Of a DNA stretch of 64,000 nucleotides, positions 1 to 8,230 are shown one piece after another (the stretch's first letter is position 1; each line of letters opens with the position of its first letter). The notes below the pieces were generated by a model. It worked only from the letters and a program-made list of their open reading frames with translations. It did no database searches and was not told the DNA's origin. The stretch comes from Oscillospiraceae bacterium (lineage in GTDB: Bacteria; Bacillota; Clostridia; Oscillospirales; Oscillospiraceae), in NCBI GenBank assembly GCA_031261325.1, contig JAISKH010000080.1, forward strand, positions 19,715 to 83,714, given 5' to 3'. Both the position numbers and the translations under genes were made by a program.

Positions 1-2
1 AT

Positions 3-1121
3 ACACGCGTAGGCATCGCGTCCTGCGGGGGAGAGACTGCGCGTGTCGCGGCAACGCTGCTCGCGGCGGGCGCGAACGCGGGCGGCGCGGACGTGCTGAA
101 CCTTGACGCGTCACTCCTGTCCGCCGCGCGGTTCGCCGCGACGGAGTTCAGCCTGCCGCTCACGGTATTCGTCCGTCAATCGGGCGAGCTGATTGACATA
201 AACTTCCTCGGCGCGGACGGCGAGCATATCACGCACGACGACGAGCGCAAAATTTTATCCCTCGTCCGCGAGTGTCGCGTCGCACCCGCGCGCCTCACGG
301 GCAGCGCGTCATTCGCACTCGCGGTTATGGATATATATACCGCGTGGGTTTATCGCGTCAGCGAAATTTACGCAACCGAAACCAAGGGCGCAAGCCCCAC
401 TTTTTCGAGTTTCGCGCAGTTTTCCGTCGCAATCGACGGCGGCGGCGCGGCAAATCGCGTCCTGCGTTCCGCGCTCCGTCTCGCGGGTGTGGAAATCACG
501 GAACACCGCGCGGGCGTCGCGAGCTTCACGGTTGCGGAGGACGGCGCAAGCGCGTCGGCAACGGACGAGGACGGACGAACCGTTGACGGCGAGCGGCTAC
601 TGCTCACGGCGGCGCTCACCCAACTGGAGCGCGGCGCGACAATCCTGCACATAACGCACGACGCGCCGCGCGCGGTTGAAGCCCTCGCCGCGAAGTACAA
701 CGCGGAGGTCGTCCGCAATACGGGCAACAACCCGCTGTGCCGCAACGCTTTTTGGTCGAGGGACGGTGCCGCGCTCGCGTCGCTTGTCATAACGCGCATG
801 GCGGCGACGGGCGAAAAACTCGCACGGCTCGCGTCGCGAATACCGGCGTTCGCGTCGAATGAGCGCGAGGTGGCGGTTAGCGCGGGACGCGGTGCGGTAA
901 TGCGCGCGCTCCGTTCCGCAATCGAAGCATCGGACGCGCCCGACGGCGGCTTGAGCTTTGACACGGCGCGCGGAGCCGTCCGCATAGCCCCGATTCGCGA
1001 GTCCGCCGCCCTGAGAATCCGCGCCGAAAGCACAAATATTGAGGCGGCGGAGGAGATTGCCCTCGAAATTGAACGGCGAATCAAATCAATTGACAGCGAA
1101 GTGTTGCGAAAAACAACGTGA
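3..1121 (+). CDS. Degenerate phosphohexomutase-like protein (5' end outside window)
   Basis: The reading frame is open at the left edge, so the start is missing. The fold order of an alpha-D-phosphohexomutase (GlmM/ManB family) is recognisable: a Rossmann-like first domain, a segment with INFLGADG where the family has the active-site loop followed by (I/V)xFxGxDG, a second domain with DEDGR, and a C-terminal domain. The catalytic Ser-His-Asn loop (TASHNP) is replaced by FVRQSG, the metal-binding DxDxD loop is replaced by AEDGASASA, and no GExSGH sugar loop is visible. By family knowledge a true mutase needs all three, so this is probably a non-catalytic paralog, perhaps regulatory or structural, or a decaying gene with an intact frame. 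It lies directly upstream of the division cluster but is separated from it by a terminator. Confidence 0.6.
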   Translation, partial: TRVGIASCGGETARVAATLLAAGANAGGADVLNLDASLLSAARFAATEFSLPLTVFVRQSGELIDINFLGADGEHITHDDERKILSLVRECRVAPARLTGSASFALAVMDIYTAWVYRVSEIYATETKGASPTFSSFAQFSVAIDGGGAANRVLRSALRLAGVEITEHRAGVASFTVAEDGASASATDEDGRTVDGERLLLTAALTQLERGATILHITHDAPRAVEALAAKYNAEVVRNTGNNPLCRNAFWSRDGAALASLVITRMAATGEKLARLASRIPAFASNEREVAVSAGRGAVMRALRSAIEASDAPDGGLSFDTARGAVRIAPIRESAALRIRAESTNIEAAEEIALEIERRIKSIDSEVLRKTT

Positions 1122-1148
1122 TAAATACAAATTATAGCTAACTTTTCG

Positions 1149-1219
1149 TCGCGCAACCACAAGGTGTAGGATTAACGCGGAAAACGCCTACAACCCTTGC
1201 AGTTGCGCGAATATTTTTT
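1149..1219 (+). terminator. Long stem-loop terminator after the phosphohexomutase-like gene
   Basis: The stem pairs 1149-1157 with 1202-1210 (9 bp), 1161-1164 with 1195-1198, and 1165-1170 with 1187-1192, separated by small internal loops. It is followed by a run of T at 1211-1219. It should end transcription from the left and insulate mraZ. The stem is longer than usual for a simple terminator, so an attenuator role is possible. Confidence 0.65.
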
Positions 1220-1240
1220 CAAAAAAAGTGAAACAAACAC

Positions 1241-1269
1241 TTGCAATTTGGTAACGCGCAGTCTATAAT
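1241..1269 (+). promoter_or_regulatory. Sigma-A-type promoter of the dcw cluster
   Basis: TTGCAA (1241-1246), a 17-base spacer, then a perfect TATAAT (1264-1269). It is the only good promoter upstream of mraZ and probably drives the long run of closely spaced genes from mraZ on. Confidence 0.7.
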
Positions 1270-1280
1270 CAGATTATTGG

Positions 1281-1305
1281 GTGGGGGAATGTGGTTGCGA
1301 GTAGC
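1281..1305 (+). promoter_or_regulatory. MraZ-box-like 10-base-period repeats
   Basis: GTGGG at 1281, GTGGT at 1291 and GTAGC at 1301 are spaced exactly 10 bases apart, just downstream of the -10 element and upstream of mraZ. MraZ proteins are known to bind GTGGG-type repeats with this period and to repress their own operon, so autoregulation is inferred. The third copy is weak. Confidence 0.55.
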
Positions 1306-1355
1306 ACTCTATCCCAAATTAGTGTCAAAATTCAGAACGCTTGGGGGGGACAGCT

Positions 1356-1790
1356 TTGGTCGGAACAACAATCAACACGATAGACGCAAAGGGCAGAGTG
1401 TCCATTCCCCCGAAATATCGTGAAGAGCTTGGCGAGAAGTTTTTTATTGCGTGCGTCCCCCGCACGAAGGACAAGAAAGAAATATGGCTGACCGCCTATT
1501 CGCAGTCGCGTTGGCAGAGCTTTATGAAAGCGTTGGAAGAAATGCCGCGCGGCAAGCAGGACGCATTGTCCACAATCACGGGCAACGCGCTCGAGTGCGA
1601 GCCGGACTCGCAGGGGCGCATACTCCTGACGAAAACCCTACGCGACGCGGGCAGACTGAACAAAACGGTCGCGCTCGTCGGAAAAGGCTCGACGATGCAA
1701 ATCTGGGACTCGGACATGTGGGCGGACTTCAACAGCGACGAGGACGTGCGTCAAGACGCGGCGGCAATCTTCGACGAGATGGTGTTCTAA
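1356..1790 (+). CDS. mraZ: Transcriptional regulator MraZ
   Basis: MraZ is a DNA-binding protein with two SpoVT/AbrB-like repeats that controls the division and cell-wall cluster. The N-terminal signature TIDAKGRVSIPPKYR is clear, and the second repeat has DSQGRILL. About 144 residues, normal for the family. The start is a TTG at 1356, which follows a G-rich Shine-Dalgarno (1343-1350) by five bases and gives an N-terminus MVGTTINTIDAKGR like known MraZ; an upstream TTG at 1341 would overlap that ribosome-binding site. It is the first gene of the cluster and its stop abuts the start of rsmH. GTGGG repeats upstream suggest self-repression. Confidence 0.93.
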   Translation: MVGTTINTIDAKGRVSIPPKYREELGEKFFIACVPRTKDKKEIWLTAYSQSRWQSFMKALEEMPRGKQDALSTITGNALECEPDSQGRILLTKTLRDAGRLNKTVALVGKGSTMQIWDSDMWADFNSDEDVRQDAAAIFDEMVF

Positions 1791-2720
1791 ATGGAACCAC
1801 ACATTTCTGTTTTGCTGAAAGAAGCAATCGACGGGCTGGACATCAAGCCGCAAGGCATATATCTGGACGGAACCGTCGGCTTGGGTGGGCACTCATACGA
1901 GATAGCGAAGCGGCTTGACGGCGGGCGGCTCATCGCGATAGACCGCGACAACCGCGCTCTGGAATACGCCCGCAACCGCCTGAAAGACTACGACGACCGC
2001 ATAACCTATGTCCACGCGAACTTCGCGGAATCGGTGCAAGTTCTGGACAAGCTCGGTATTGATAAGATTGACGGCGCGCTTTACGATTTCGGAGTTTCAA
2101 GCCCGCAAATCGACGGCGACGCGGCTCGCGGGTTTAGTTATGCGCATGATAATGACTTAGATATGAGAATGGATGAAACTCAGTCGCTTACGGCGCGAGA
2201 CGTTGTAAACACTTGGAGCGAGAGCGAATTACGCAAGATTTTGTACGAATACGGTGAGGAGCGTTACGCCCCGCAAATAGCCCGCGCGATAGTCCGCCGC
2301 CGCGAGGATAAGCCAATTGAAACCACATTTGAGCTTTCCGACCTGATACGCTCGGCAATGCCGGCAAAAGCCCTGCGCGAGAAGCAACACCCCGCAAAAC
2401 GCTCCTTCCAGAGCTTTCGCGTCGCCACGAACTCAGAATTTCAGGCGATTGAGGAAATGCTCGCGACGATACCCGACAGATTAAACGTCGGCGGCAGAAT
2501 TTGCGCCATCTCATTTCACTCGCTCGAGGAAGTGAGGGTTAAGTCGGCGTTCATGCAAAGAGTGAACGGTTGCAAGTGCCCGCGTGACTATCCGTGCGTA
2601 TGCGGCTTCAAGCCGACGTTGCGACTAATCACGAAAAAGCCGATAGTTCCCACGGCGGAGGAAATCGAACAGAACCCGCGAAGCAGGAGCGCAAAGCTGC
2701 GAATCGCGGAACGTATATAG
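1791..2720 (+). CDS. rsmH: 16S rRNA m4C1402 N-methyltransferase RsmH
   Basis: RsmH (MraW) methylates N4 of C1402 in 16S rRNA using S-adenosylmethionine, helping decoding at the P site. The N-terminus HISVLLKEAIDGLDIKP and the SAM-binding GTVGLGGHSYEI are characteristic, as are YDFGVSSPQID, RGFSY and the C-terminal RSRSAKLRIAER. At 309 residues it is full length. The ATG follows the mraZ stop with no gap, so translation is probably coupled. This is its normal place as second gene of the dcw cluster. Confidence 0.96.
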   Translation: MEPHISVLLKEAIDGLDIKPQGIYLDGTVGLGGHSYEIAKRLDGGRLIAIDRDNRALEYARNRLKDYDDRITYVHANFAESVQVLDKLGIDKIDGALYDFGVSSPQIDGDAARGFSYAHDNDLDMRMDETQSLTARDVVNTWSESELRKILYEYGEERYAPQIARAIVRRREDKPIETTFELSDLIRSAMPAKALREKQHPAKRSFQSFRVATNSEFQAIEEMLATIPDRLNVGGRICAISFHSLEEVRVKSAFMQRVNGCKCPRDYPCVCGFKPTLRLITKKPIVPTAEEIEQNPRSRSAKLRIAERI

Positions 2721-2753
2721 CGGACAAGGTAAGCAAAGAAAGGAAGTGCCTGT

Positions 2754-3323
2754 ATGGCAGCGACAGCGAGAGCGCTAAACGCCGAAGAATATTTTGACAA
2801 TTATGTGTACGCGGGCTTTGGCGGAGCGGCGGAACGTATCCCGATTGAAGAGGAAAGCTATACAACCGCGCCGCCGCTTGAACGCGAGCAAGTCCGCGAG
2901 GGAGCGCGTGTCGGCACGCGCGAACAAACCTCAAGGCGCGGCGGCGTGTCGCCGGCGGCGATATTCGGCTTTGTGGCTCTCGCGCTGCTCGTCGCGCTGA
3001 TAATCTACAGCACAATACAATTGAGCATAATCAACGCGGACATTGCGGGAATCCCGCCGATTGAGGGCAAACCCGCCGTCGCGGGTCTGCAACAAAAGCT
3101 CGCGGACCTTACAAAACAGAACGGACTGCTCAAGCGCGCATATGGCGAGGCGTTTAATATTGAGGAAATACGCGAGTTTGCGATAAACGAGCTTGGCATG
3201 ACAAAAGCGGAAGCGGGCAGCGAAATGACGGTTTTCACACACCCCGCGGCAAGAGCGGAGATACTTGAGGACGAGGACGGTGACTTGGGCTTCTTCGAGT
3301 CGATACTGGAATATTTCAAATAA
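2754..3323 (+). CDS. ftsL: FtsL/DivIC-like septum protein
   Basis: A bitopic division protein: a cytoplasmic N-terminus of about 65 residues, one hydrophobic segment (about residues 66-88), then an extracytoplasmic heptad-like coiled coil with LADLTKQNGLLKRAYGEAF and a conserved-looking EIREFAINELGM segment. FtsL binds FtsQ/DivIB and DivIC and helps activate FtsW and its partner PBP at the septum. Sequence identity in this family is low; the assignment rests on topology and on its position between rsmH and the transpeptidase gene. The N-terminal cytoplasmic part is longer than in model FtsL proteins. The C-terminus is acidic. AAAGGAAG precedes the ATG. Confidence 0.8.
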   Translation: MAATARALNAEEYFDNYVYAGFGGAAERIPIEEESYTTAPPLEREQVREGARVGTREQTSRRGGVSPAAIFGFVALALLVALIIYSTIQLSIINADIAGIPPIEGKPAVAGLQQKLADLTKQNGLLKRAYGEAFNIEEIREFAINELGMTKAEAGSEMTVFTHPAARAEILEDEDGDLGFFESILEYFK

Positions 3324-3371
3324 TCGACCGATATACATGGGTTAAGTCACATACTGAGCATGGAGGTAATA

Positions 3372-5714
3372 ATGCGAAAGGACAAAGCGGCGCGCACCAC
3401 GCGTGAAAAGCAAACAAAGTCGGGGTTTCAGCGCACAATCGCGCTCATGCTGATATTCGGCATAGTCACGTTCGGCGCGGTATCCGTCAAGCTGTACATA
3501 GTTCAGGTTATGCAGCACGACAAGTACGAGTCGCAGGCACTTAATCAGCAGACGCGCGAGACGAAAATCGCGGCGGCGCGCGGCACGATTTACGACGTGA
3601 ACGGCAAGGTGCTCGCGACAAGCGCGTCCGTTGACACGGTGTTCATCAGCCCATATGAAATGGTGGATTTTCATGAGGACGGCGCAAAAATCGCTACGCG
3701 CCTGTCCGAAATTCTCGGCATAGACCGCGAAACAATTGTTGCCATGCAGCAGGACACGAAGTCATGGTACAAGCGCGTCGCGCTTAAGGTTGAAGAGGAC
3801 GTAGCCGCGCAGATACGCGAATATATTAAGGAGGGCGAAGTGCCGCTCGTTGAGGGCGCGACAAAGAAGAAGTCGCTGCGCAGCGTGCATCTCGAACCCG
3901 ATTCCAAGCGTTACTACCCGCTCGGCAGTCTCGCGGCGCAGGTCATCGGCTTCGTCGGCGACGACAATACGGGGCTTGAGGGGCTGGAGCGCAAGTACAA
4001 CGAATACCTGACGGGTACGCCCGGGCGCGTCGTTCGCCTGAAAAACGCGGGCGGCACCGATATGCTGTTCAACGACTTTGAGGACTACTACGACGCGGAG
4101 GACGGCGACTCCATAACGCTCACCATGGACGCGATTATCCAATCGAAGATTGAAAAGCACCTCTCGCAAGCGATTGAGGACTACGACATACAAAACGGCG
4201 CGGCGGCGATTGCCATGAACCCGAAAACGGGCGAGGTTATCGCGATGGTCAGTCTCGGCAGCTACGACCTGAATAACTTCCTCGCAATCGACCCCGTGAA
4301 GCAGGACGCAATCGACCAAATCAGCGACATTGAACAGCGCAAAGCCGCCAAGCAAGAGGCGCTGTTCGCGCAGCAGCGCAATAAATCCCTGACAGACACA
4401 TACGAACCCGGCTCCGTGTTCAAAATCATAACGCTCGCAATGGCGCTCGACGAGGGCGTAATCAACGCGAACGACTCGTTTTTCTGCGGCGGGCAATTGT
4501 CCGCGTCGGCAATCCCCGGGCGCACAGCCGCTCTGAACTGCTGGAAGCACGCGGGTCACGGCACGCAAACACTCGCGCAGGCTCTGCAAAACTCCTGCAA
4601 CATCGCGTTCGCGAATATCGGTATGCGCGTCGGCGCGGAAACGTTCTATAAGTACATTGACGCGTTCGGTTTCATGGACAAAACCGGCTTCGACCTCCCG
4701 GGCGAGGGCACGAGCCTGTGGTGGCCGGAGGAAAACTTCCGCAACCCGAAGGACAAAAGCTCGCTCGTCGCCGCGTCGTTCGGGCAGACGTTTAACATCA
4801 CCCCGCTGCAACTCGTGACGGCGGTATCAGCAACGGTCAACGGCGGCAACCTCATGCAAGCGCACGTCGTCAAGCAAATCACGGACGCGGACGGCAACAT
4901 CGTAAAGCTCAACGAGCCGACCGTCGTGCGTCAGGTCATCAGCAAGGAAACCTCGGACACGGTTCGCGCGATGCTAGAGAGCGTCGTCTCCGTCGGAACG
5001 GGCGGCAACGCCCGCGTCAACGGCTATCGCGTCGGCGGCAAGACGGGTACCTCCGAAAAGGTTGCGCAGCAAGCCTCACGCGACCCGGGCGCGGCAAAGG
5101 ACTACATCGTCTCGTTCTGCGGCGTCGCGCCGATGGACGACCCACAGGTCGTTATTCTGCTCCTGCTCGACACGCCGAGTAATAAAAGCGGAGTTTATAT
5201 CAGCGGCGGGAATATGGCGGCTCCCGTTATGGGTAAAATACTTGAGGATATTCTGCCCGACCTCGGCGTTCTGCCGCAATACACCGAAGCGGAACGCGCC
5301 GCCCTAAATGTCGCCGTCCCCAACACCGTCGGCAAGACGGTTGAGGAAGCAAAGACGCTGATTACGGACAAGAAACTCGCCGTTGAGGTCAAGGGCGACG
5401 GCGCGACAATAACGGCGCAACTGCCCGCGGCGAAAGCCGTCGTCTCGCCCGACACAAAGGTCATACTCTACACGACGGGCACAACGCCGCCCGAGCAAGA
5501 GCTTGTCGCCGTGCCGAACCTATCGGGGCGCAGCTATAAAAACGCGAAAACCGCGCTGGAGCGCGTCGGACTCTTCATTCGCTCGACAGGCGCGATATCA
5601 ACGCTTTCAAGCGCGGAAGTCTCGACGCAATCAACCGCGCCGGGCGAAATGCTTGAATACGGCTCCGTCATTGAGGTCGTCCTCGTGGACGGCGCGATAG
5701 TCGGCAACTACTAA
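3372..5714 (+). CDS. Class B penicillin-binding protein with PASTA domains (SpoVD/FtsI type)
   Basis: A membrane-anchored transpeptidase that cross-links peptidoglycan with its FtsW/SpoVE partner. A single transmembrane helix lies at about residues 21-45, followed by the PBP dimerisation domain. The catalytic motifs are Ser348-V-F-Lys351, Ser408-Cys-Asn410 and Lys557-Thr-Gly. Two C-terminal PASTA domains begin with VAVPNTVGK and VAVPNLSGR (about residues 655-780). Length 780. The start at 3372 is chosen because GGAGG ends five bases before it; an in-frame ATG at 3360 overlaps this site. PASTA domains occur in sporulation SpoVD and in some vegetative division PBPs; its place in the dcw cluster fits either. 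Confidence 0.93.
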   Translation: MRKDKAARTTREKQTKSGFQRTIALMLIFGIVTFGAVSVKLYIVQVMQHDKYESQALNQQTRETKIAAARGTIYDVNGKVLATSASVDTVFISPYEMVDFHEDGAKIATRLSEILGIDRETIVAMQQDTKSWYKRVALKVEEDVAAQIREYIKEGEVPLVEGATKKKSLRSVHLEPDSKRYYPLGSLAAQVIGFVGDDNTGLEGLERKYNEYLTGTPGRVVRLKNAGGTDMLFNDFEDYYDAEDGDSITLTMDAIIQSKIEKHLSQAIEDYDIQNGAAAIAMNPKTGEVIAMVSLGSYDLNNFLAIDPVKQDAIDQISDIEQRKAAKQEALFAQQRNKSLTDTYEPGSVFKIITLAMALDEGVINANDSFFCGGQLSASAIPGRTAALNCWKHAGHGTQTLAQALQNSCNIAFANIGMRVGAETFYKYIDAFGFMDKTGFDLPGEGTSLWWPEENFRNPKDKSSLVAASFGQTFNITPLQLVTAVSATVNGGNLMQAHVVKQITDADGNIVKLNEPTVVRQVISKETSDTVRAMLESVVSVGTGGNARVNGYRVGGKTGTSEKVAQQASRDPGAAKDYIVSFCGVAPMDDPQVVILLLLDTPSNKSGVYISGGNMAAPVMGKILEDILPDLGVLPQYTEAERAALNVAVPNTVGKTVEEAKTLITDKKLAVEVKGDGATITAQLPAAKAVVSPDTKVILYTTGTTPPEQELVAVPNLSGRSYKNAKTALERVGLFIRSTGAISTLSSAEVSTQSTAPGEMLEYGSVIEVVLVDGAIVGNY

Positions 5715-5741
5715 AATCAGCCGTCGAAAGGGGTGAGCGCA

Positions 5742-7220
5742 TTGACACTCGGGAACTTGCTGAAAAAGATTGACATAGCGGTGAGCCACGCCGACTTGGA
5801 CGCGGAAATAACCGATGTGTGCCACGATTCGCGCAAAGTGAAACAAGGCAACCTGTTTGTCGCGGTGCGCGGATATGAGAGCGACGGGCACGACTTTATC
5901 CCCGCCGCAATCGCAAACGGCGCGACCGTAATCCTGTGCGAAGAGCCGCCCGAAGCCGATATACCCTACGTCGTAGTGTCGGACACGCGTCGCGCGCTCG
6001 CGCTCGTCTCCGCGGAGTGGTTCGGCAACCCCGCCGAAAAGCTGAAAATAATCGGCGTGACAGGTACCAAGGGGAAAACCACCGTCACAACCCTGCTCAA
6101 AGAAGTGCTTGAAACCATAACGGGCAAGCCCGTCGGTCTTGTCGGCACTATCCATAACATGATTGGCAAGCGCAGCCTACACACGGAGCGCACAACACCC
6201 GAGTCGCGCGAGCTGCAGGAGCTGTTCGCGCAAATGGTCGAAGCGGGCTGCGAATACTGCGTCATGGAAGTCTCGTCCCACGCGCTCGTTCTCGACCGCG
6301 TGTACGGCGTAACTTTTGAGGTCGGCGTGTTCACGAACCTCACACACGAGCATCTTGACTTCCACAAAACGATGGAGGAATACCGCCGTGCCAAGTCGCT
6401 GATTTTCGCGCAGAGCAAGGTCGGCATAGTAAACCTTGACGACGACGCGGCAGCCGCGATTATCGACGAAGCAAAGTGCCCCGTGCGCACATTCGCCATT
6501 GCGCACGACGACGCGGATTTAGTTGCGAAGCGCATAAAGCTGCAACCCGCTAGTGTCGAATTTCTCGCGCTGACAACAGGTGAGCTGCGCCAGATTAACC
6601 TGCAAATCCCGGGGATATTCTCCGTCTGCAACGCGCTTGCGGTCATTGCGACGCTCCGCGCGCTCGGTTACGGCACGGAGCAAACCGCGGACGCGCTCGC
6701 GCAATGCGGCGGAGTTAAGGGCAGAGCCGAGGTCGTCCCCACAGGCGCGGACTTCACCGTCGTAATCGACTACGCGCACACACCCGACTCGCTTGAAAAG
6801 ATAATCACAGCCGTGCGAGAGGGCACGCATGGGCGCGTTATAACGCTCTTCGGTTGCGGCGGCGACCGCGACAAGACGAAACGCCGCATAATGGGCGAAA
6901 TCGCCGTTGACTTATCCGACTTCACCGTAGTAACAAGCGACAACCCGCGCACAGAGGAGCCGTCGGCAATTATTGAGAATATTCTCGCGGGCATGGTCGG
7001 CGTTAAAAAAGCGTCCTACACGGTAATTGAAAATCGCCGCGACGCAATCCGTTGGACGCTTGAGCACGCGAAAACGGGCGACACGATTATTCTCGCCGGA
7101 AAAGGTCACGAAACGTATCAGGAAATCGGCAAAGAGAAGCTGCACTTCGACGAGCGCGAGGTCGTTCGCGAGGTTATGCTTGACATAAATAAACAAAGCA
7201 ATAAGGAGACGGCGCAATGA
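5742..7220 (+). CDS. murE: UDP-MurNAc-dipeptide ligase MurE (meso-diaminopimelate type)
   Basis: MurE is a cytoplasmic ATP-dependent ligase that adds the third amino acid to UDP-MurNAc-L-Ala-D-Glu. The ATP loop GTKGKTTVTTLL, the N-terminal uridine-binding domain and the C-terminal ligase domain are present. The DNPR motif (in SDNPRTEEPSA) is the known marker for meso-diaminopimelate rather than lysine, so the wall is mDAP-type. A TTG at 5742 sits eight bases after AAAGGGG and is the likely start; an in-frame GTG at 5733 overlaps that site. The last four bases overlap mraY. murF, which usually follows, is absent here. Confidence 0.95.
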   Translation: MTLGNLLKKIDIAVSHADLDAEITDVCHDSRKVKQGNLFVAVRGYESDGHDFIPAAIANGATVILCEEPPEADIPYVVVSDTRRALALVSAEWFGNPAEKLKIIGVTGTKGKTTVTTLLKEVLETITGKPVGLVGTIHNMIGKRSLHTERTTPESRELQELFAQMVEAGCEYCVMEVSSHALVLDRVYGVTFEVGVFTNLTHEHLDFHKTMEEYRRAKSLIFAQSKVGIVNLDDDAAAAIIDEAKCPVRTFAIAHDDADLVAKRIKLQPASVEFLALTTGELRQINLQIPGIFSVCNALAVIATLRALGYGTEQTADALAQCGGVKGRAEVVPTGADFTVVIDYAHTPDSLEKIITAVREGTHGRVITLFGCGGDRDKTKRRIMGEIAVDLSDFTVVTSDNPRTEEPSAIIENILAGMVGVKKASYTVIENRRDAIRWTLEHAKTGDTIILAGKGHETYQEIGKEKLHFDEREVVREVMLDINKQSNKETAQ

Positions 7221-8230
7221 GTGTACTCGCAACCACGGCGTTCGCCTTCGGCGTTTCGCTCGTCGTCACCGTTATTGCGGGACTGCTCCTCGTGCCGTTC
7301 CTGCGGCGCGTAAAGGCGGGGCAATCAATTCGCGCCGACGGTCCCGCGTGGCACAAGAGCAAATCAGGCACACCGACTCTAGGCGGTCTGATGTTCATAT
7401 TCGGCATAACTGCCGCCTGCCTCACGGCGGGCTATTCGAGCATTACGGCACTTGACCTGACGCACATATTCGCCCTTGCTTTCGCGCTCATTTTCGGCGT
7501 AATCGGCTTTCTTGACGACTATGAAAAGGTCAAGAAAAAGCAAAATCTCGGTCTTACTTCAATACAGAAATTTATCCTCCAACTCGTCGCGGCAATCGCT
7601 TTCGTCCTGCTAATGCGCTTCACGGGGCGGCTTACGCCGAACCTCTATATCCCGTTCTTCAACGTCACATTTCCGCTTGCGGAGCCGATTTATCTCGCGT
7701 TCGCGGCGTTTATAATCGTCGGTTGCGTCAACGCCGTTAACATCACGGACGGCATAGACGGACTTGCCACGGGCGTGTCAATCCCCGTCGCGGCATTCTT
7801 CGTCGTCGTTGCGACGGCGACGGGCGCGCGGAGTCTCGGCGTATTCGCCGCCGCGCTGCTCGGCGGACTTGTCGGGTTTCTGTGCTTCAACTTCCACCCC
7901 GCGAAGATATTCATGGGCGACACAGGCTCGCTGTTCCTCGGCGGCGCGATATGCGCATTGGCGTTCGCGGCGGATTTGCCGCTGATACTCATAACCCTCG
8001 GCATCGTCTACATTGCCGAAACATTGTCCGACATCTTGCAGGTCGCATATTTCAAGTATTCGCGCCGCAAAACAGGCACAGGCAAACGCCTGTTCAAAAT
8101 GGCTCCGCTGCACCACCATTTTGAAATGAGCGGGTGGAGCGAATACAAGGTTTTCGGCGTATTTACGGCGGCTTCTCTGGTTTTTGCCGCAATATCTTAC
8201 GTCGGCGTTATGATGAGGTACCGCATATGA
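7217..8230 (+). CDS. mraY: Phospho-MurNAc-pentapeptide transferase MraY
   Basis: MraY is an integral membrane enzyme that moves phospho-MurNAc-pentapeptide from UDP to undecaprenyl phosphate, making lipid I. About ten hydrophobic helices are visible. The signature segments GTPTLGGLMFIFG, FLDDYEKV, NITDGIDGLATG and FMGDTGSLFLG carry the catalytic aspartates, and the C-terminal MAPLHHHFEMSGW is diagnostic. 337 residues. The start overlaps the murE stop by ATGA and the stop overlaps the ftsW start the same way, so murE-mraY-ftsW are translationally coupled. Confidence 0.97.
   Translation: MSVLATTAFAFGVSLVVTVIAGLLLVPFLRRVKAGQSIRADGPAWHKSKSGTPTLGGLMFIFGITAACLTAGYSSITALDLTHIFALAFALIFGVIGFLDDYEKVKKKQNLGLTSIQKFILQLVAAIAFVLLMRFTGRLTPNLYIPFFNVTFPLAEPIYLAFAAFIIVGCVNAVNITDGIDGLATGVSIPVAAFFVVVATATGARSLGVFAAALLGGLVGFLCFNFHPAKIFMGDTGSLFLGGAICALAFAADLPLILITLGIVYIAETLSDILQVAYFKYSRRKTGTGKRLFKMAPLHHHFEMSGWSEYKVFGVFTAASLVFAAISYVGVMMRYRI

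Noticed and set aside
3762..4811. 349-residue minus-strand frame opposite the PBP gene
   Set aside because: Shadow of the transpeptidase gene; arginine- and valine-rich composition typical of antisense frames in GC-rich DNA.
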